Shown here: in pieces, positions 46,878 to 54,779 of the stretch
How the letters are laid out: every line of letters starts with the position of its first letter
Numbering within the stretch: the stretch's first letter is position 1
Assembly (NCBI GenBank): GCA_913060495.1
Contig: CAJXRP010000014.1
Span: 33,358 to 97,357 of the forward strand
From: an uncultured Gammaproteobacteria bacterium
GTDB lineage: Bacteria; Pseudomonadota; Gammaproteobacteria; Pseudomonadales; Pseudohongiellaceae
Direction: 5' to 3'
DNA: 64,000 nt
Made by a program: the position numbers and the translations under genes
Notes under the pieces: generated by a model
Database searches by the model: none
What the model was told of the DNA's origin: nothing
The model's input: only the letters and a program-made list of their open reading frames with translations

Positions 46878-46921
46878 TTTGCCAGTACAAAGACACAAAA
46901 AATCAAAGAGATACTGGCAAA
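46878..46921. repeat. Perfect 10-bp inverted repeat upstream of the serine recombinase
   Basis: TTTGCCAGTA (46878-46887) and TACTGGCAAA (46912-46921) are exact inverted copies with a 24-base spacer. A second, mutually exclusive hairpin CTTTG-CCAGTA-CAAAG overlaps the left arm. It is a candidate recombinase binding/crossover site or an RNA control element. Confidence 0.6.
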
Positions 46922-46952
46922 ACATAGAATTTAAGTAAGCACTTGCGGTCGA

Positions 46953-46970
46953 TTCAGGGTTAATCCTGAA
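46953..46970. repeat. 18-bp near-palindrome upstream of the serine recombinase
   Basis: TTCAGGGTTAATCCTGAA is a dyad with only its two near-central bases unmatched, 91 bases before the recombinase ATG. It lies just ahead of a TAGAAT (46977-46982) that could be a -10, so it is placed like an operator. Confidence 0.5.
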
Positions 46971-47061
46971 CAACAATAGAATAAAAAACAGAACAAGAAT
47001 TTAACGGGCGGTAACTGTCTAACAATAAGACGGGGCGCCAAAGCTGTTAGGGGCAAGATCA

Positions 47062-47733
47062 ATGACTATTTATTCCTACTGCCGGACTTCTGAGCTGGAA
47101 GCTTCGCTCGAAATCGATGAGCTGGACGCAATTCTAGAGCCAGAAATGTTAGCCATACAAACTTATTGCCTCCGCCAAAGTTGGTTTATGACGGAGACGC
47201 TTAAAGACTCAAATTGTAATTGGAATCATGAATTCGGCCGTCGCGAATCTGGTAAGCGGTTGATGAATCTATTGCAGCCTGGTGATGTGGTTTTGTGCAG
47301 CAAGCTCGAGCGCATTTGCAGCTCGAGTCACGAAGTGATTAAGTTGATACAGAAGTTGAAAGAGAAGTCTGTTCAGCTACACATAGTCGAGCTCGGAGGA
47401 GACATTACCGATGCTGAGCTTACTGTTAACTTCGCTAAGGTTACGGAGCTGTTTAGCGCGTTAGAAAAGCGCAAGTCTGCTGAGCGCATAAAGGGCGTTA
47501 AGCAACGACAAAGAATGCAGGGACGTTATCTCGGTGGCAGCCGCCCATTCGGCTATATGATTCATGAGAATGGCCGTCTAATTGAAAATCCTATGGAGCA
47601 AAGAGTTTTACGTAGGATTATGGAGCTGAAGAAGCAGGGCAAATCACTGCGCGCTATTTCCAGTGAAGTATCGACGCCAGTAATGCCGATCAGTTTTAAG
47701 ACTGTGCAGAGGCTCCTGCAACGACACGCGTAA
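47062..47733 (+). CDS. Small serine recombinase (resolvase-type) with PF07508-like C-terminus
   Basis: The 223-residue protein has a resolvase N-terminal domain with Arg8 and Ser10 in SYCRTSE, the same numbering as gamma-delta resolvase. Its C-terminal helix-turn-helix region, GGSRPFGYMIHENGRL and GKSLRAISSEV, resembles the recombinase domain of large serine recombinases. In the active-site segment KLERICS, Arg84 matches resolvase Arg68 but Ser87 stands where Arg71 is usually found, so catalysis may be altered. The start ATG 47062 has AGGGGC upstream, partly inside a possible hairpin. Inverted repeats lie 90-185 bases upstream. No transposase or integron parts are nearby. The job could be DNA inversion/resolution or repression. 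Confidence 0.8.
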   Translation: MTIYSYCRTSELEASLEIDELDAILEPEMLAIQTYCLRQSWFMTETLKDSNCNWNHEFGRRESGKRLMNLLQPGDVVLCSKLERICSSSHEVIKLIQKLKEKSVQLHIVELGGDITDAELTVNFAKVTELFSALEKRKSAERIKGVKQRQRMQGRYLGGSRPFGYMIHENGRLIENPMEQRVLRRIMELKKQGKSLRAISSEVSTPVMPISFKTVQRLLQRHA

Positions 47734-47839
47734 AGGCTCTAATGGTTGACGGGTGCCTTCGCTGCCTTGCTGGTGCTACTGTTTTACATAGCCTCAATTT
47801 CGTATAAAGTTTCGATTGTGATTCAAACAAGGTTTGCTC

Positions 47840-49075
47840 ATGCAAAAGCCGTTCTCTGTATTCGTGGGTTTGCGCTACACCTTGGCTCGCAAGCGGAACT
47901 TCTTTCTCTCTTTCGTCTCCCTAATTTCAATGCTTGGTGTAAGTCTGGGCGTAATGATTCTCATCGTTGCGCTGTCGGTTATGAATGGATCTATCGACAC
48001 CTTGCGCGCTGATGCATTGAAGTCCGTTCCCCATGTAACAGTCTCTGGCGATAGAGTGACGACGAACTGGAACGAACTAGCCAACATTGCCCTAAGCTCT
48101 CCGAACGTAATCACAGCAGCACCCTATCTCGAAGGTGAGGCAAACATTCTTTATCAAGGGAATAATCGCTTTGTTAGTTTGCGAGGTGTTGAGGGTGTGC
48201 TCGAAGCTGATGTGGTCGACAACCCGAGTTCGCGCTACAGGGATTTGCTCACAGCATTATCGCAGACAGAGAATGGCATTATATTGGGAGCGCAGCTTGC
48301 GGGCAGTTTAGGTATATACAGTAGCGCCGATCTTTCGGTTACGACCTTAGGCAGTCTGCTTGCCCGCAACCTATCTGATACCGAAGGGCTTACTGTTGTC
48401 GGGTTCGCTGATTTTGGCGCCTACGGCAATAGCGATACGGCGCTGATTAATTTGGCTCAGGCCCAGCAACTATTTGCACAAAATTCCGCCTCTCAACTCC
48501 AGCTTAGGTTGCGAGTCGATGATGTGTTCAAAGCGAAAACCATCGCAGAAGACTTGTTCGCTGACTACCCCGATTTGACAGTGCGGTCGTGGGATGAGGC
48601 ACAGGCAAGTCTGTTTAATGCGCTACGCATGGAGAAGGTGCTCACCAGCTTCATGTTACTGATGATCGTTATGGTAGGTGCAGTGAATATAGTTTCCACG
48701 CTGGTCATGGTTGTGGCTGACAAGGGAGCAGATGTAGCTATCCTGCGTACCATGGGAGCGAGCCGGGGCACGATTATGAGGATTTTCGTTGTGCAGGGCT
48801 TAGTCGCAGGATTGTTGGGAACATTAATCGGCGCGATACTAGGTACACTGCTGGCCGCTAATATCACCGATATCAGTCTTATCCTCGAAAGGATTATAAA
48901 TTCCTTAGCGAGTGACTCGAATCGCTACTTCATTTCCCATTTACAGACTCAGATCGAATGGGCAGAGGTGGGGCTAATCTGTATTGCGGCGCTCACCATT
49001 AGTTTCCTTGCGACGCTGTATCCAGCATACCGCGCTAGTAAAATTCAGGCAGCAGAAGTGCTGCGCTACGAGTAG
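47840..49075 (+). CDS. lolC: Lipoprotein-releasing ABC transporter permease LolC
   Basis: One of two permease subunits of LolCDE, which extracts outer-membrane lipoproteins from the inner membrane and hands them to LolA. A 411-residue protein with an N-terminal helix, a large periplasmic domain and three C-terminal helices, with the FtsX-like ending YPAYRASKIQAAEVLRYE. The opening VFVGLRYTLARKRNFFLSFV is family-typical. ATG 47840 lies seven bases after AAGG; TTG 47834 is too close to the ribosome site. It is a paralog of LolE at 49761-51020. Lipoprotein sorting is essential in most Gram-negatives. Confidence 0.93.
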   Translation: MQKPFSVFVGLRYTLARKRNFFLSFVSLISMLGVSLGVMILIVALSVMNGSIDTLRADALKSVPHVTVSGDRVTTNWNELANIALSSPNVITAAPYLEGEANILYQGNNRFVSLRGVEGVLEADVVDNPSSRYRDLLTALSQTENGIILGAQLAGSLGIYSSADLSVTTLGSLLARNLSDTEGLTVVGFADFGAYGNSDTALINLAQAQQLFAQNSASQLQLRLRVDDVFKAKTIAEDLFADYPDLTVRSWDEAQASLFNALRMEKVLTSFMLLMIVMVGAVNIVSTLVMVVADKGADVAILRTMGASRGTIMRIFVVQGLVAGLLGTLIGAILGTLLAANITDISLILERIINSLASDSNRYFISHLQTQIEWAEVGLICIAALTISFLATLYPAYRASKIQAAEVLRYE

Positions 49076-49084
49076 TAGAAAGAC

Positions 49085-49771
49085 ATGACAAATAATTCGA
49101 CGGTAGTGACTTGCGAACAGCTTGAGAAAACCTATTCTCAGGGGCCGCAACTCGTTCAAGTATTAAAGGGCGTGAATTTGCAGGTCGGTCGCGGTGAGAG
49201 AATAGCGATTGTAGGCAGTTCCGGCTCCGGCAAGACTACCTTACTTAATCTGTTAGGCGGACTTGATCTGCCTACTAGCGGTAAGGTCACCATAGCGGGC
49301 AAGGACCTAGCGCAGGTTGATGAGACAGAGCGAGGACTGCTGCGCAACAAGCATCTTGGTTTCGTGTATCAATTTCATCATTTGCTTGGCGAGTTTTCGG
49401 CATTAGAGAATGTGTGTATGCCCCTATTAATAGCCAGGCTGTCCATGGCGGAGGCTACCGAACGGGCTCGAGTCATGCTCGACAAGGTAGGCCTAGGTGC
49501 TCGAGTTGAGCATAAGCCCTCTGAACTCTCCGGTGGCGAACGGCAGCGCGTTGCGATTGCTCGCGCCTTGGTCACAGAACCTAGTTGTGTCTTGCTCGAT
49601 GAGCCGACTGGCAACCTCGATCGAAATACCGCCACCGAAATTCACGCATTGATGAATGACTTGAACGAAAAGCTGGAGATTAGTTTTATTGTAGTTACTC
49701 ATGATGAGTTGCTAGCTTCCTCAATGGAGCGCAAGTTCCTCCTCGACGACGGGTTGCTGCATGAGCAATAA
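49085..49771 (+). CDS. lolD: LolD ATPase of the lipoprotein-releasing system
   Basis: The 228-residue ABC ATPase energises LolCE. Walker A is GSSGSGKTT at 44-52, the LolD-specific [20 protein letters not shown] segment follows, the signature is [15 protein letters not shown] and Walker B is [12 protein letters not shown]. It starts 9 bases after lolC and overlaps lolE by 11 bases, giving coupled expression of all three subunits. Confidence 0.96.
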   Translation: MTNNSTVVTCEQLEKTYSQGPQLVQVLKGVNLQVGRGERIAIVGSSGSGKTTLLNLLGGLDLPTSGKVTIAGKDLAQVDETERGLLRNKHLGFVYQFHHLLGEFSALENVCMPLLIARLSMAEATERARVMLDKVGLGARVEHKPSELSGGERQRVAIARALVTEPSCVLLDEPTGNLDRNTATEIHALMNDLNEKLEISFIVVTHDELLASSMERKFLLDDGLLHEQ

Positions 49772-51020
49772 ACCTCTGTCCTTGTCTCGCTTCGTCGCAT
49801 TTCGCTACGTGAGTGCGGGCAAGAGCAGTCATCTTGTGTCTTTCATGTCGGCTATTTCGATCTTTGGTCTTGCCTTGGGTCTGGCGATCCTCGTTGTAGT
49901 GCTTTCGGTTATGAACGGTTTCGACAAGGAGATGCGACAGAGTATTCTTGGAATCGTGCCACACATCACTCTTAGTTCAGAAGAGAATCTAAATGATACG
50001 CAGTGGCAAGAGATCCGTACCACTCTCGAACGCAACCCCTCGGTGATCTCCATCTCACCGGTGATACAGGCGATCGGCGTGGCGGCAACAGCGGGAAGCA
50101 ACAAGGGAGTGGTAATAAATGGTATCGATGCAGAGCTGGAGGCTGAATCTTCAGCGATTAACCGATTCATGCGTGCTGGAGACCTAAGAGCACTGCAAGA
50201 TAATCGCTGGGGCATTGTACTCGGGCAGACGCTGGCAAATAGATTGGGGGTAGAGCTCGGTGACAATGTCGATCTTTTCTCAACATCGATTTCTATAAAT
50301 CCTATTACCCCGCTTGCCACTTTCAAGGGTTTTGACGTAGTAGGGATATACCGAGTAGGTGCACAAGAGCTTGATAGTAACTTGGTGATGATCAATCTAT
50401 CCGCAGCTCGCTCTTTGTTTAGATTGCGCACTCCTTACAATGCTGTGCATATCCGCACCAGCGATGTTTTGCAGGCCGAAATGATTCGCCAGGAACTCAT
50501 GATGGATCTACCGGGTGCATTACGAAGCGAAAGCTGGGTAGCCACGTTGGGTGCGATCTACGAAAACATTCAGTTCTCCCGAGGAATCATTAGCTTCATG
50601 TTATGGCTATTGATCGGCGTTGCTGCATTTAATCTGGTGGTTAGCCTTATTATGATCGTGCGTGATAAGCGTGGTGACATCGCAATTCTCAGAACACTGG
50701 GTGCGAGCCCGAAGATGATCAATCATATCTTTATGTGGCAGGGCTGTTTCATTGGTCTCACCGGCATCGCAATCGGAGTTGTGCTCGGCGTGGTAGGTTC
50801 ACTCTACATAAGTCAGTTTGCTGCGTTTGTCGAGGCTACATTCTCGATTCAGATATTGAATGCTGAAGTCTATCCAATTGATTTTCTTCCTTCGGAGTTA
50901 AATCTTCTCGATGTCGCCTATGTCGCGTCGGGTGTCCTAGTTCTTTCCCTCCTAGCTACAATCTATCCAGCGAAGAAGGCTGCTGCAATTCAGCCTGCCG
51001 ATGCTCTGCGCCATGAGTAG
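49761..51020 (+). CDS. lolE: Lipoprotein-releasing ABC transporter permease LolE
   Basis: Second permease of LolCDE, 419 residues, with an N-terminal helix, periplasmic domain and three C-terminal helices ending in TIYPAKKAAAIQPADALRHE. It is paralogous to LolC. LolE is the lipoprotein-binding subunit in E. coli. The ATG lies inside the lolD 3' end (11-base overlap). After its stop come 153 bases that hold the palindrome ahead of comEC. Confidence 0.93.
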   Translation: MSNKPLSLSRFVAFRYVSAGKSSHLVSFMSAISIFGLALGLAILVVVLSVMNGFDKEMRQSILGIVPHITLSSEENLNDTQWQEIRTTLERNPSVISISPVIQAIGVAATAGSNKGVVINGIDAELEAESSAINRFMRAGDLRALQDNRWGIVLGQTLANRLGVELGDNVDLFSTSISINPITPLATFKGFDVVGIYRVGAQELDSNLVMINLSAARSLFRLRTPYNAVHIRTSDVLQAEMIRQELMMDLPGALRSESWVATLGAIYENIQFSRGIISFMLWLLIGVAAFNLVVSLIMIVRDKRGDIAILRTLGASPKMINHIFMWQGCFIGLTGIAIGVVLGVVGSLYISQFAAFVEATFSIQILNAEVYPIDFLPSELNLLDVAYVASGVLVLSLLATIYPAKKAAAIQPADALRHE

Positions 51021-51138
51021 TTTATCCCTTGATTGGCTTTGCTTGAATTTCTTGCCTATAACTTAATAAATGTTGCTGTCGGAACATCCGCTTAGCTGAA
51101 GTTGTGGTGATAAATATAGTTGTAGGTAAAGGTAAAGG

Positions 51139-51162
51139 TATAGATATAGATCTATATCTATA
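51139..51162. repeat. Perfect 24-bp palindrome touching the comEC ribosome site
   Basis: TATAGATATAGA followed immediately by its reverse complement TCTATATCTATA, with no spacer. It abuts the ribosome site GAGGGG at 51163-51168 and the comEC ATG at 51174. Hexamer periodicity (GGTAAA twice, then TATAGA twice, TCTATA twice) suggests it grew by slippage. Confidence 0.9.
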
Positions 51163-51173
51163 GAGGGGAATGG

Positions 51174-53567
51174 ATGCGCCGCGCCTTATTGTTGCTTAGC
51201 GCAGGCGTAGCTAGCGCCACCCTCGTAACAAATGTTCCTTTATTACTGATAGTCATCACAATATTCATCTTCATCCTATCGATGGTATTTTTGCTTACCG
51301 TGCTGTTCAAAGTCCCTAGCCACCATCGAGGGTTGGTCGGTGGATTACTTCTGTATTCGCTAGGCGTATTTTGGCATCTAGACTGGGCTAACGGGCTGTT
51401 AGAGAAACGTCTGCCGACAATGCTCGAAGGGGAGACGCTTCAGGTTGAAGGTGTCGTGATTGGCCTGCCAGAGCGCTCGATGATTGCTCAGCGATTTCAT
51501 TTCGAAATCCGTGTTGCGCCAGCCGGGTTTTTCCCGCGCAAGGTAGTTCTTAACTATTACGGCGACGCCACTATTGTTCCCGGGCAGTATTGGCGATTTA
51601 CGGTACGACTCAACCGTCCTCATGGGTTCTCCAATCCAGGTGGCTTCGATTACGAAGCATGGTTGTTTCAGCAGGGTATTAGCGCCCGTGGCTATGTGCG
51701 CGATTCAGTGTCGAATCAATTGCTCACAGCCCCATCAGGTGAAGCTAGGTTTTCTCTCGTCACATGGCTTCATTCAGTGCGCTATTTTTTGCAAAAAAAG
51801 TTACAGCGGATGTTGGGCGACTCGCAGTATGGCGGCTTATTGATGGCTTTGCTGCTGGGTGATAGATCGGCTATATCGCAGGACAGTTGGAGGCTGTTTA
51901 CTGCGACTGGAAGCAATCATCTGTTTGTTATATCGGGCTTGCATATCGGTATGATCAGCGGCTTTGCATTTTGGTTGGCGCTAGCCGTCAGTAAGATGCT
52001 TGGTATTGGCAATCTCGTTCCTGCACAAAAGCTTGCCGCCGTGTTTGCGCTAATGGCTGCTTTTGGCTATGCGTTGCTCGCCGGTTTTAGCTTGCCTACG
52101 CAGCGCGCTTTCATCATGATCGCAGCTCTAATCTGTAGTCTGTTTTGGAATACACGCCAGCAAATGTCCCTCCGTTTTCTATTGGCGGTTTTTGCGGTTC
52201 TACTAATAAACCCACTTGCACTTACTAATAGTGGTTTTTGGTTCTCGTTTATTGCTGTAGCTTCACTTCTTGCATTTTCCCGTTCTCCGCAGGCGTCTGT
52301 CGCTGTTGAGGAAATCGAAAAGCCTAATCAGACCAGAGTGAGTTGGACGGTTGACTCTTTTGTTCGTCCGCAACTGATTGTTTTCATCGCCCTAGCGGTG
52401 CCGCTAATATTCTTCACGCAGCAGCTTTCCTTGTTAGCCCCGTTGGTTAATATCTTCGCCATTCCTGTTGTCGGGCTCTTGATTGTACCGATATGTTTTC
52501 TCTCTTTACTTGTTAGCTTTGTGAATGAAGCCGCTGCAATCTTAATGTTCGATATTGCCCATGGTGTCATTTCGCTGCTCATCAGGAGTATGGAATTTTT
52601 TGTGGGATGGGGTTCCGGCTCTGTGCAGCTGCAACTAACCCAGCCTAACAAATTTCATGTGTTACTGCTGTTCTTCGTTGTATTGTTGTTGCTGTTACCG
52701 ACTGGAGTGTGCCGAAGGGGGCTCGTTGTGCCATTGTTACTCTGTGTGCTGCCGATGCCGGAGTACCTAAGGGCGTTATCTGTCGAGGATATTGTTTTGC
52801 GCCTGCACGTCGTAGATGTGGGGCAGGGTCTCGCAGTGATCGTGCAGACACGCCAGCATGCCCTTCTTTATGATACTGGGGCGAACCTCAGCCCTGATTT
52901 TAATATTGGTTCTGCAATCGTCGTGCCTACACTACGCGCTCTTGGCATACACTCCTTAGCTGCAGTGATTGTGAGCCACGGCGATAACGACCATGCTGGA
53001 GGGCTTGTCGGCATAGACGAAGGGGTCAATATAGAGAGGCTAATAAGCAATCGGAGAGATTTGGATGCTGGGCTGTCTGCAGAGCCTTGCTTGGAAACCA
53101 ATGATTGGAATTGGGATGGCGTCGCGTTTCGTTTTCTAAAGACTGGTGTAGATTATTCATCGGAGAACAATAGCTCCTGTGTGCTACAGATTGCTTCAAG
53201 TGCAGGTAGCGTCTTATTGCCTGGAGATATCGAGAGGGAGGCTGAGTTACGGCTCGCTAGGGATTATGGAGATGAGCTTGCTAGTAGCGTGCTGATTGTA
53301 CCTCACCATGGTAGTAGTAGTTCTTCGAGCTATGCCTTTCTCAAGCGGGTGCAAGCAAAATACGCTGTGTTTTCTGCGGGCTACCGCAACAGCTTTGGGC
53401 ATCCTCACGATCAAGTAGTCGAGCGTTACGGTGAATTCGTGAATAGCACTCTGCTTACTTCGAAGTCTGGCATGATCAGCTTCGAGTTTACTGCGAGTGA
53501 ACTTAGCGAGGGCGAAACAATCAACATTAATACACATCGGAAGCAAAATTTACGCTATTGGCATTAA
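51174..53567 (+). CDS. comEC: ComEC/Rec2 DNA-uptake channel protein
   Basis: The 797-residue protein has N-terminal helices, a ComEC N-terminal OB-like region (DUF4131), the multi-helix competence domain with ALLLGDRSAISQDSWRLFTA and FVISGLHIGMISG, and a C-terminal metallo-beta-lactamase-like domain. The metal motif is HGDNDH starting at His602, and VPHHGSSSSSS follows later. ComEC carries single-stranded DNA across the inner membrane during natural transformation, and the nuclease-like domain may degrade the other strand. ATG 51174 has GAGGGG five bases upstream. It is placed in the envelope operon, as ycaI is beside msbA in E. coli. Confidence 0.93.
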   Translation: MRRALLLLSAGVASATLVTNVPLLLIVITIFIFILSMVFLLTVLFKVPSHHRGLVGGLLLYSLGVFWHLDWANGLLEKRLPTMLEGETLQVEGVVIGLPERSMIAQRFHFEIRVAPAGFFPRKVVLNYYGDATIVPGQYWRFTVRLNRPHGFSNPGGFDYEAWLFQQGISARGYVRDSVSNQLLTAPSGEARFSLVTWLHSVRYFLQKKLQRMLGDSQYGGLLMALLLGDRSAISQDSWRLFTATGSNHLFVISGLHIGMISGFAFWLALAVSKMLGIGNLVPAQKLAAVFALMAAFGYALLAGFSLPTQRAFIMIAALICSLFWNTRQQMSLRFLLAVFAVLLINPLALTNSGFWFSFIAVASLLAFSRSPQASVAVEEIEKPNQTRVSWTVDSFVRPQLIVFIALAVPLIFFTQQLSLLAPLVNIFAIPVVGLLIVPICFLSLLVSFVNEAAAILMFDIAHGVISLLIRSMEFFVGWGSGSVQLQLTQPNKFHVLLLFFVVLLLLLPTGVCRRGLVVPLLLCVLPMPEYLRALSVEDIVLRLHVVDVGQGLAVIVQTRQHALLYDTGANLSPDFNIGSAIVVPTLRALGIHSLAAVIVSHGDNDHAGGLVGIDEGVNIERLISNRRDLDAGLSAEPCLETNDWNWDGVAFRFLKTGVDYSSENNSSCVLQIASSAGSVLLPGDIEREAELRLARDYGDELASSVLIVPHHGSSSSSSYAFLKRVQAKYAVFSAGYRNSFGHPHDQVVERYGEFVNSTLLTSKSGMISFEFTASELSEGETININTHRKQNLRYWH

Positions 53568-53678
53568 TCCCACCTAGGATTGATGCCGATAGCTCTAATA
53601 CCCAGCACTGGCAGTCTCTACAGGCCGTATACTGGCGAATATGATAGAGTTATCAATCGGTTTTTTTGGAGGAAACAC

Positions 53679-54299
53679 GTGGTAGAAATAATTCGGGCTG
53701 GCGGTTGGCTGATGTTGCCCATTATTCTTTGTTCCATAGTAGCGATTGCTATCGTTATCGAACGTTTCTGGAGCCTGAGCGCAAGCCGCATCACGCCTAA
53801 GTATGTTCTCGCCCAGGTATGGACTTGGTTAAAAAACAATCAACTGGACTCCAGTAAGTTGCGCGAACTGCGATTATCTTCTCCGCTTGGTCAGATTTTG
53901 GCTGCGGGGTTGCTTAGCTCAAAGTACGGAAGAGAAGCTATGATCGAGGGAATCGAGCAAGCCGCTGCTCAAGTCATTCATGATATGGAGCGCTACCTGA
54001 ATACCTTGGGCACAATAGCTGCGATTACGCCGCTGCTAGGCCTGTTGGGCACGGTTGTGGGTATGATTCGCGTATTTAGCGAGATCATGTTGCAGGGTAC
54101 TGGTAATGCGAACGCGCTAGCTGGTGGCATCTCCGAGGCGTTGATATCGACTGCCGCGGGACTTACCGTCGCGATACCTACTTATATGGCCCATCGTCAC
54201 TTCACGCGAAAAGTCGAATCCCTAGTGCTTAACTTAGAGCAGGAATCGATCAAGCTAGTGGATGCCTTACACAGCGATCGTAAAGTAGAAGTGAAATAG
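53679..54299 (+). CDS. exbB: ExbB/TolQ-type proton channel subunit
   Basis: A MotA/TolQ/ExbB family protein, 206 residues from GTG 53679. It has three transmembrane segments and the conserved LGTIAAITPLLGLLGTVVGM and ISEALISTAAGLTVAIPTYM blocks that line the proton channel. With ExbD it powers TonB- or Tol-like machinery. The upstream ATG-containing extension to 53580 lacks a ribosome site and is poorly related, while GTG 53679 follows GGAGGA with 5-base spacing. It lies 27 bases before exbD. Confidence 0.92.
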   Translation: MVEIIRAGGWLMLPIILCSIVAIAIVIERFWSLSASRITPKYVLAQVWTWLKNNQLDSSKLRELRLSSPLGQILAAGLLSSKYGREAMIEGIEQAAAQVIHDMERYLNTLGTIAAITPLLGLLGTVVGMIRVFSEIMLQGTGNANALAGGISEALISTAAGLTVAIPTYMAHRHFTRKVESLVLNLEQESIKLVDALHSDRKVEVK

Positions 54300-54326
54300 C
54301 GCAGATCAGGTAGAGAAGACAGCAAC

Positions 54327-54779
54327 TTGAAATTTAAACGAGCAAATCGCGAAGAACTCGCCATCAACATGACACCGCTTATAGACGTGGTGTTTCTCCT
54401 GCTTATATTCTTTATGGTAACTACGACTTTTAGCCGCGAGACACGGCTGCTAGTAAACCTGCCAGAGGCGAACGCTGAGGCTGCAGAGAGTAATCCTGCG
54501 CAGATAGAGATTTTAGTGGCGAGAGACGGTAGCTTTTCGATCAATGGCAGGGCGTTAGTCAATTCCAGAATCGAGACGCTGGTGCAGGGCTTGGAAATAG
54601 AGTCCCGAGGCGATCGTAGTTTACCTATCCTGTTGATCGCCGATGCTGAGGCAACCCATCAATCAGTAGTGACCGCGATGGATGGCATTGGTCAATCTGG
54701 GTTTACACGACTAAATATCGCCACCCAGCGCCCCCAGGAACTTGAACAATCGGGATCTACCCCAGCTGACTTGCTATGA
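54327..54779 (+). CDS. exbD: ExbD/TolR-type biopolymer transport protein
   Basis: A 150-residue protein with a short cytoplasmic basic N-terminus and one transmembrane helix containing the conserved Asp in INMTPLIDVVFLLLIFFMV, followed by a periplasmic domain. The Asp is the proton-carrying residue of the family. The start is TTG 54327. The last four bases overlap the msbA start (ATGA at 54776-54779). In Pseudomonas an ExbB/ExbD pair sits beside lpxK, as here. Confidence 0.93.
   Translation: MKFKRANREELAINMTPLIDVVFLLLIFFMVTTTFSRETRLLVNLPEANAEAAESNPAQIEILVARDGSFSINGRALVNSRIETLVQGLEIESRGDRSLPILLIADAEATHQSVVTAMDGIGQSGFTRLNIATQRPQELEQSGSTPADLL

Larger units (their letters stand above)
45957..47061. 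other. 1.1-kb intergenic region between rne and the serine recombinase
   Basis: Its left part is the rne leader and promoter region, with hairpins at 45961-45980 and 46120-46148. The middle (about 46300-46860) is AT-rich and contains a 72-codon frame at 46475-46693 that I do not believe is a gene. The right part (46860-47060) has several inverted repeats before the recombinase. No tRNA or transposon end was recognised. Confidence 0.6.

Noticed and set aside
46860..47061. Integron attC or transposon end reading of the inverted repeats
   Set aside because: No attC core motifs, no integrase with a tyrosine active site, no target-site duplication seen.
53580..53678. 33-residue N-terminal extension of ExbB
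   Set aside because: No ribosome site and no family similarity, while GTG 53679 has GGAGGA at ideal spacing.
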